A DNA stretch of 64,000 nucleotides from Ambrosia x helenae (Eukaryota; Streptophyta; Magnoliopsida; Asterales; Asteraceae). The notes beneath the pieces are model-generated. The model did no database searches and was not told where the DNA came from. It saw only the letters and a list, made by a program, of their open reading frames with translations. How positions within the stretch are numbered: position 1 is the first letter of the stretch; every line of letters starts with the position of its first letter. This document shows, piece after piece, positions 58,431 to 64,000 of the stretch. The stretch lies in assembly GCA_030844895.1 (NCBI GenBank), contig CM061226.1, forward strand, positions 46,942,238 through 47,006,237, in the 5' to 3' direction. Both the position numbers and the translations under genes were made by a program.

Positions 58431-59500
58431 GATTTAAAGGCTGAACACGAGTATAATCAAACTATCAAGAATCGGAAATTAGTAAAACAAATGTTCAGGC
58501 AAGCAAGTAAAACTAAGTTGTTGTCGGAAAGATATCTGTCAATGATGAAGGCAACATACTTGAAATCAACGGGAAGATGAACAATTCCTGCTCATCATGA
58601 GGAATATCTAGCTCATCATGGATCTTGGATTTACATTGTTCATCCAAGCAATGTAAAATTCAGTTGTTTTGGATGAACAGTTGTTTTTAGTTGTTCCCAA
58701 TCCAGCTGTTCATGCAAGCAAGTAATATTCAGTTGTTGGACTTCATAAGAAAAAAAAAGGTAGAACACACCACTAGACGACTGCTCAATTCAAAACAACT
58801 GTTCATCCAAGCAAGTAAAATTCAGTTGTTGGAGATTGTGATCAGGTACGGAGCAAGTTGTTGTCGGAGATATATCTGTCAACGATGAAGGAAACCAGAC
58901 ACAACCGGAAAAATTTCAAAAACTAGTCAAAGCATGCATCAATTTTGTAGATGGATCTTAGGATGGTTTGTAGCTCTAGGTAAGAACATTGTGGATGATG
59001 ATGACAATAACTTCTTTTCAGATTCTGATTGCACCGAATCTAGTCTTCAGGTAAGTCCACATGGTTAATCATCTATACATTCTATGGGTTTGTGTCCAAT
59101 GCAAGGATCATCTATACATTCAGATTGCACCGAACTTGATTTTTAGGTAAGAACATTGTGGATAGTGATGAAACAACGTGGAATTGGAATTGGAATTAAT
59201 GTTTAGGAATTGGAGTGGGACAACGGTGAAATTGGAATTGGAATTGAAATTAATGTTAGGAATTGGAATTGGAATTAAAGTTGAGAAACTTGATTTCAGA
59301 AGAAAGGTGTGGATTATCAGAATTGAATACTTAGAGATGACACAATCAGCTTTAGACTTCAAGCGGATCCCTTGAAAAAAGTCTTCATCTCTGTTACCAA
59401 GCATATCAAGAAATGAAAATTTTCAAATATTGCAGATAAAGTATAACGGAGATTGATGTTGTATTTTTCCCGGAAGTAATGAATAAAAAAATAAAAAAAA
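58431..59500. repeat. degenerate gttcatccaagcaagtaaaa repeats
   Basis: The core gttcatccaagcaa / aattcagttgtt occurs near 58637, 58708 and 58801; agttgttgtcgga-agatatctgtcaa at 58516 and 58854. A ggaattggaattggaatt run is at 59178-59275. Possibly degraded gene or subterminal sequence of the enclosing element. Confidence 0.5.
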
Positions 59501-59665
59501 AAACACTACAAAATATAAAAAAAACAACAAAAATTAAAACTTTGATCCAAAGCTAGACGCTTTGGATCAAAATATCAGCTTTTTCTGCCACCTCATATGA
59601 TTTGACCCGAAGCGTCAAAGCTAGGCGTTTTGGGAGAGGTTGAAACAGGGGGGGGGGGGGGGGTA
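59501..59665. repeat. right inverted-repeat-like block and G16 run
   Basis: Reversed, it reads ctgtttcaacctctcccaaa then cgcctagctttgacgc, similar to 52215-52290. It ends in 16 G (59648-59663). Confidence 0.45.
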
Positions 59666-59937
59666 ATTAGAAAGGTATAATAATAGAATAGAAAATAAAA
59701 GGTACAAAATCCATGTCGGATTAGAAAAAAAGTAGACGTGGAACTATAAATTTCAAAATCGAGACCGGTAGAAGACTTCAACCTAACAGAGCGTGGCAAT
59801 TTCGTTAATTTCAGAAATCACAAGGGCCATTTCAAATCATTTCCATCTAAAGTTTTAGCACTTTCCATTTCTCCTCTCTAGAAACAAACCCCTCTCTGTA
59901 TCTGTCTCTTACGTCATCAAACAGGAGGGTGGATAGG
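59666..59937 (+). promoter_or_regulatory. VAMP72 upstream and 5' UTR region
   Basis: CT-rich just before the ATG (59865-59920), as in many plant 5' UTRs. The in-frame GTG three codons upstream is not used as start; the ATG at 59938 gives the conserved MGQQSL N-terminus. Confidence 0.5.
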
Positions 59938-62900
59938 ATGGGGCAACAGTCGCTGATCTACAGTTTCGTGGCAAGAGGAACCGTTATTCTGTCGGAATAC
60001 ACTGAGTTTACTGGAAACTTTACCAGTATTGCTTCTCAGTGTCTCCAGAAGCTTCCTGCTACTAATAATAAGTTTACTTATAACTGCGATGGTCACACTT
60101 TTAAACTACCTTGTTGAAGATGGATTTAGTGAGTTCTTTATCTCATCTGTTTTTTTTTTTTTTTTTTTTTTGAGGTTTGATTCGATCTGATCTTGTTTGA
60201 CTAGTTTGAGTCTATGTTAGATTTATTTTCGTCTTTGTGTGCGTGTATTGGTTCAGTTTGGTTATGTTTAGTTTTTTGTTGATGGATATGATGTTTTTGT
60301 TAGTCGGTGTTGTAAAACTAGGTCTATGACAATGAGTAATGAATGATAGGTAGTGTTTGTTTCATGGAATTGGAGTGTATATTTCATTTCTTATATGTTT
60401 GTTTCAATAGAGAAGGAATTGGAATTGAACAATGACATATGGATGGGAATCTACGTTCCGATTCTATCTGGATTTGTTTCATTATGTGAAATGAAACATA
60501 CCTACATTCCAAATCAAGTTCCAGTTCACACGCGAATTACCTTACGTGAAGGAATGAATATTATTAAATACTTAAGTATTTGAACATGTATCTTATTTAT
60601 TTATATTGATGTTCACGTATTTTTGTTATGAATAATCATAGATTTATGAAATTTGACATGTATATAACCTCCCGAAAATTAGTTTCTTTATAATTTACAA
60701 TGTCCGAGCGAGCACCCCTTGAGTTCTCCGTCTGCCTAGTGACTTCTGCAAACATGCTGTTAGCGTTGACGTGGTGCTAGTTTTGTAAGCTTGGTGATTT
60801 AGTGCTGTCATTATGTCAAATTGTAGCGCTGTTTGTAAATGTTTTGTAGTTATTTGTCTTAATTAGCTATAGTGGATGTTAGCATGTGTGAATTTGATTT
60901 GAGTTTGACTAGTTTGATTCTGCGTTAGATTTATTGTCGGGCGTGCTTGTTCGAACAGGATTTATCGTTTATGTGATTGCATTGTAGATTAAGATGGACG
61001 TTGCTAGTTGGTCTAGTTTTTGTTGATGAATGTGATGTTTTTTGACCACATGTATTCTGTTAGAGTTGACGTGGAGCGAGTTCTGTAGCACTGTTTGTGA
61101 AGGTTGGTAGTTATTTGTCTTAATTTATGTGTAAATTTGATTTGAGTTCGACTAGTTTGATTATGCGTTAGATTTACTGTCATGTGTGCTTGTTCGAACG
61201 GGACTTATGTGACTGCAATTTTCACAGGAGATTTAGATGAATATTGCTACTGTTCAGTTTTGTTGATGAATATGATTTCGTTGACATTATGTATTTTGTT
61301 GATGTTCACATGATGCGCGTTCTGTAAGCTCAGCGATTCAGTTCTATAATGTTTGGAGCTTTATTGATGTGATCATTCTGTAGCCAAATCTGGTGGTAGA
61401 ATTTTGTTGTATCTTTTCTATGAAAAAATAAATTGGGGATATATGCAACATATATTGTAATATGTGAACTTGAATCAGTTCAAAGTGCCTGGCTGGTGTT
61501 TGTGGTAGAGGTTCATCATTATCTTTTTTTAGCACTAACAAGTATACAAAGCTCATGTTGGTTTTGGTTTTTTTATATCTGAATTCCCTTTAAATATGGC
61601 ATTGTAGCTTAGACCTGTTCTTTGCCGCAGGCACCGTTTTCTGGGATGCCTTGGTATTTTATTTTTATTTTTATTTAATTTATTTGTGTATTTATTGACA
61701 TAGCCTGGTTTATAGACTCTTGGTTGTGAGTTGTGACATGCAGCTGCTGCTTGAAACAGGGTGTTATACATATTACATTTATGCTTCAATGTTAGCTACA
61801 TATGTGTGTGTAAACTTCATACTTTCTAATTCAACTTGTTGAGTTCCTAGGAAATTTTTGAATCTCTGCATCTTTTAGTTTCAAGAACGTTTGATGGCTT
61901 AATGCCTGAATACCGTTCCATCACTGTTACAGCTTAGTTAGAATATATATGTATTTTTTAAACTTCTTCTCTTTAGTATACTGCCAGTCACATACAATAC
62001 TTAATAACTTTGTAACGCTATTAGTCAAACCTTATATCTGAAAATTTTATATCCGTTTTGCTTAGAAGCATGGATATGTTTATTTGAATTAGTTAACACC
62101 TGCTAGGTTTAGGCTAAAAGATAGTAATTTTTAGCCGTGGCCACTTATAATACTTGCAAACCTAGTCTTATATTGTAAGTAAGCTGTACGAACTCAGCTG
62201 ACCTTTTATAGATACATTGTGAATCCAGTTCTATTACAGAAGCGTTGCTTGATTCAGTAATTTTTCTCAATGATTGTTGACTAATTCTTATCTGTAACTT
62301 TTTAAATTATGAAGCATACTGTGTTGTGGCGGTTGAATCCGTTGGTAGACAGGTTCCAATAGCTTTTCTTGAGCGAGTCAAGGAGGACTTCACTAAGAAA
62401 TATGGAGGTGGGAAGGCTGCAACAGCTGTTGCCAACAGTCTGAGCAAAGAATTCGGGTGATCTCATACTCCGTTAAATTTAGAATCTTCAAGGTCCTGAC
62501 TCTTTATTCTTTAAACTAATGTTGACTCACACGCCAGCCCCAAGCTGAAGGAACAGATGCAGTATTGTGTGGACCATCCAGAAGAGATCAGCAAGCTTGC
62601 GAAGGTCAAAGCCCAGGTTTCTGAAGTCAAAGGTGTGATGATGGAAAATATTGAGAAGGTAAGATTTAATATGTGTTTCAATTAAATTATGGAGATTTTA
62701 TGTTGAATTTTTATTTTACCTTTTGGATCTGTAGGTTCTTGATCGTGGAGGAAAAATTGAGCTTTTTGGTGGATAAAACAGAAAACCTTCGCTCTCAGGT
62801 CAGTGATGTTTACCTTTAAGCTTAACACAGCCTTACTCAGTAAACCCTGATGGCTTTGTTCTCTATGAAAACAGACAACCTTCACCCTTTGCTCGCACGT

Positions 62901-63229
62901 TTTTTATAACACCGTTTTTTAATTTAAATGGATCAAAGTAAAAATGTTAGCTAAAAGGGTAACTCGCCGTATCCAAAATATTTAGGTTATTATTTCAATA
63001 ATGTTACCATCCTAATGCATTTATATAAAAACTGAAAATCAACACAAAACAAAGTGTTCTGTGGGGTCTTACTGAAAATGACATATTTCAACTTCACTTC
63101 ACTTTTATGTTGAGAATGGTTTGACTGTATGTTGTAGGCGCAAGACTTTAGGACACAAGGAACACAAATGAGGAGGAAGATGTGGTTGCAAAACATGAAG
63201 ATAAACTGATAGTTCTTGGAATCATCATT
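59938..63229 (+). pseudogene. VAMP72: VAMP721/722-like R-SNARE gene with three 1-base frameshifts, cut by gap
   Basis: R-SNARE of secretory vesicles acting in fusion at the plasma membrane. Exons 59938-60128, 62315-62456, 62538-62658, 62735-62798, 63138 into the gap; all GT-AG and phase-correct. Longin domain: MGQQSLIYSFVARGTVIL, YTEFTGNFTSIASQCLQKLP, FTYNCDGHTF, then YCVVAVESVGRQVPIAFLER and GGGKAATAVANS. SNARE motif: KVKAQVSEVKGVMMENIEK, VLDRG with the zero-layer Arg, KTENLRSQ, QDFRTQGTQMRRKMW. The membrane anchor is in the gap. Frameshifts: an extra A at 60103-60105 (stop 60115-60117), an extra T at 62763-62767, a missing A at 63203-63205. All lie in homopolymers, so base-calling errors are a real alternative to decay. 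The RGEK-type motif reads RGGK. Confidence 0.9.
60129..62314 (+). other. VAMP72 intron 1 (2.2 kb)
   Basis: GTGAGT donor and AAG acceptor. Starts with a T23-type run (about 60150-60172). 60850-61350 contains three imperfect copies of a ~180-base segment sharing gatttgagttcgactagtttgatt and the tgttgatgaatatgat word. No ORF. Confidence 0.75.
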
Positions 63230-63329
63230 NNNNNNNNNNNNNNNNNNNNNNNNNNNNNNNNNNNNNNNNNNNNNNNNNNNNNNNNNNNNNNNNNNNNNNN
63301 NNNNNNNNNNNNNNNNNNNNNNNNNNNNN
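63230..63329. other. assembly gap, exactly 100 N
   Basis: A run of 100 N is the usual convention for unknown gap size. It hides the membrane anchor of VAMP72 and the left part of a Tekay-type LTR. Confidence 0.98.
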
Positions 63330-63412
63330 TTTATTGTGACCGTTGACTTGGATCCTGGTGTGTCACGCGCCTCGCGCTAAAACCCCTGCACGTGGAAATT
63401 TGAGGGTGTGAC
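63330..63412 (+). repeat. Tekay/Del-type LTR tail
   Basis: ggatcctggtgtgtcacgcg and the end ttgagggtgtgaca match the LTR end at 17400-17459. The rest lies in the gap. Confidence 0.8.
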
Positions 63413-64000
63413 ACTGGTTTAACATTTTCGAATGAATATATTTTAGTTAACAGCTGTTTGTTAACATCTGTTTTTGCTTTGGATGTTATGGTATTTAAAT
63501 TTCATCTGTTTGAACTTCTGTTATACAATATCTGTTCAAACAATAGTGTCTCGAGTATTTTATTGTAGTTGATATTTTAAATTTTTTAATGCTTATAAGA
63601 CCAATTTAGTAGACGTTGATAAAGAGTATGAAGTAGATGGTTATACGATCTGAAGTCACTTATATGTAAATATTCATTTTAGAGTGTTTAAAATTTTAGA
63701 TATTAATGCGTTAATTTCACCTCATTTTTCTATTGTTAAAAAGTAAATGTTCATTTTTTTAATTTATAGAAACAATAAAGGAGTTCAAATCATTGGTAAC
63801 AACAAAAGTTTTCATTGTTTAATTAATATAAAATAAAAATGAAATGAATAATGTTTAAATTTATGCTATTTTTTTTCCATCTAGAATCTTCATCTGTATA
63901 GTGGCCATCAAAGACCTTTAGGGTTGGGTCGACTGTTTGTAAATTCTGAATTTTAAAAACACTGATGTAATTTAAATTTATACCTTGGTTAATATCTGTT
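63413..64000. other. AT-rich, nothing recognised
   Basis: No ORF or repeat I can name. It could be sequence 3' of VAMP72 or another transposon. Confidence 0.4.

Overview
The window is plant nuclear DNA, almost certainly a eudicot. Asteraceae is a guess from the general look of the repeats, not something I can prove here. It holds two recognisable host genes in a deep stack of nested transposable elements. There are no bacterial features. The assembly has one run of exactly 100 N (63230-63329), the usual placeholder for a gap of unknown size.

Layout. (1) 1-12422: a minus-strand Athila-type Ty3/gypsy element (Athila-1) with a partial left LTR, a complete right LTR, tRNA-Asp-type PBS, polypurine tract, gag-pol with a few disabling changes, and an env-like ORF that has its own TATA-containing leader and leader intron. 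(2) 12423-28599: remains of a plus-strand relative (Athila-2), broken up by a solo LTR with perfect TSD (13404-13940), a Tekay/Del-type fragment with a 2.8 kb LTR (14120-17459), a second large LTR (19789-22681), a minus-strand Tat-type gag-protease fragment (24270-25693), a half MITE and a tRNA-like pol III unit. (3) 28600-36120: a minus-strand LINE remnant split by a Ty1/copia element (28984-35203). (4) 36434-42190: a complete five-exon RLCK-VII/PBL-type protein kinase gene on the minus strand; its introns hold a Mutator-type MITE, a Tourist-like MITE and a long inverted repeat. (5) 42665-49445: a CACTA end, then two nested Helitrons, a palindromic Mutator-type MITE and a 5'-truncated LINE. 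(6) 49613-51677: a Harbinger-type element keeping only the Myb-like ORF1. (7) 51973-59665: a Stowaway MITE, then a repeat-rich block with a three-exon gene resembling the N-terminal part of plant Ulp1/MULE-associated proteins, a GC-rich ~72-bp minisatellite, and a hAT element inserted in that minisatellite with a perfect 8-bp TSD. (8) 59938-63229: a VAMP721/722-like R-SNARE gene with all splice sites intact but three 1-base frameshifts, all in homopolymers, running into the gap; a Tekay-type LTR tail follows the gap.

The host genes are unrelated: a membrane-associated receptor-like cytoplasmic kinase (signalling) and a secretory-vesicle SNARE (membrane fusion). The least expected observations are an apparent copy of the LTR promoter architecture in front of the env-like gene of Athila-1, a base-paired hairpin conserved in form but not in sequence beside two polypurine tracts, the repeated GCACG/CGTGC dyads upstream of those promoters, and many transposon boundaries whose target-site duplications can be read directly.
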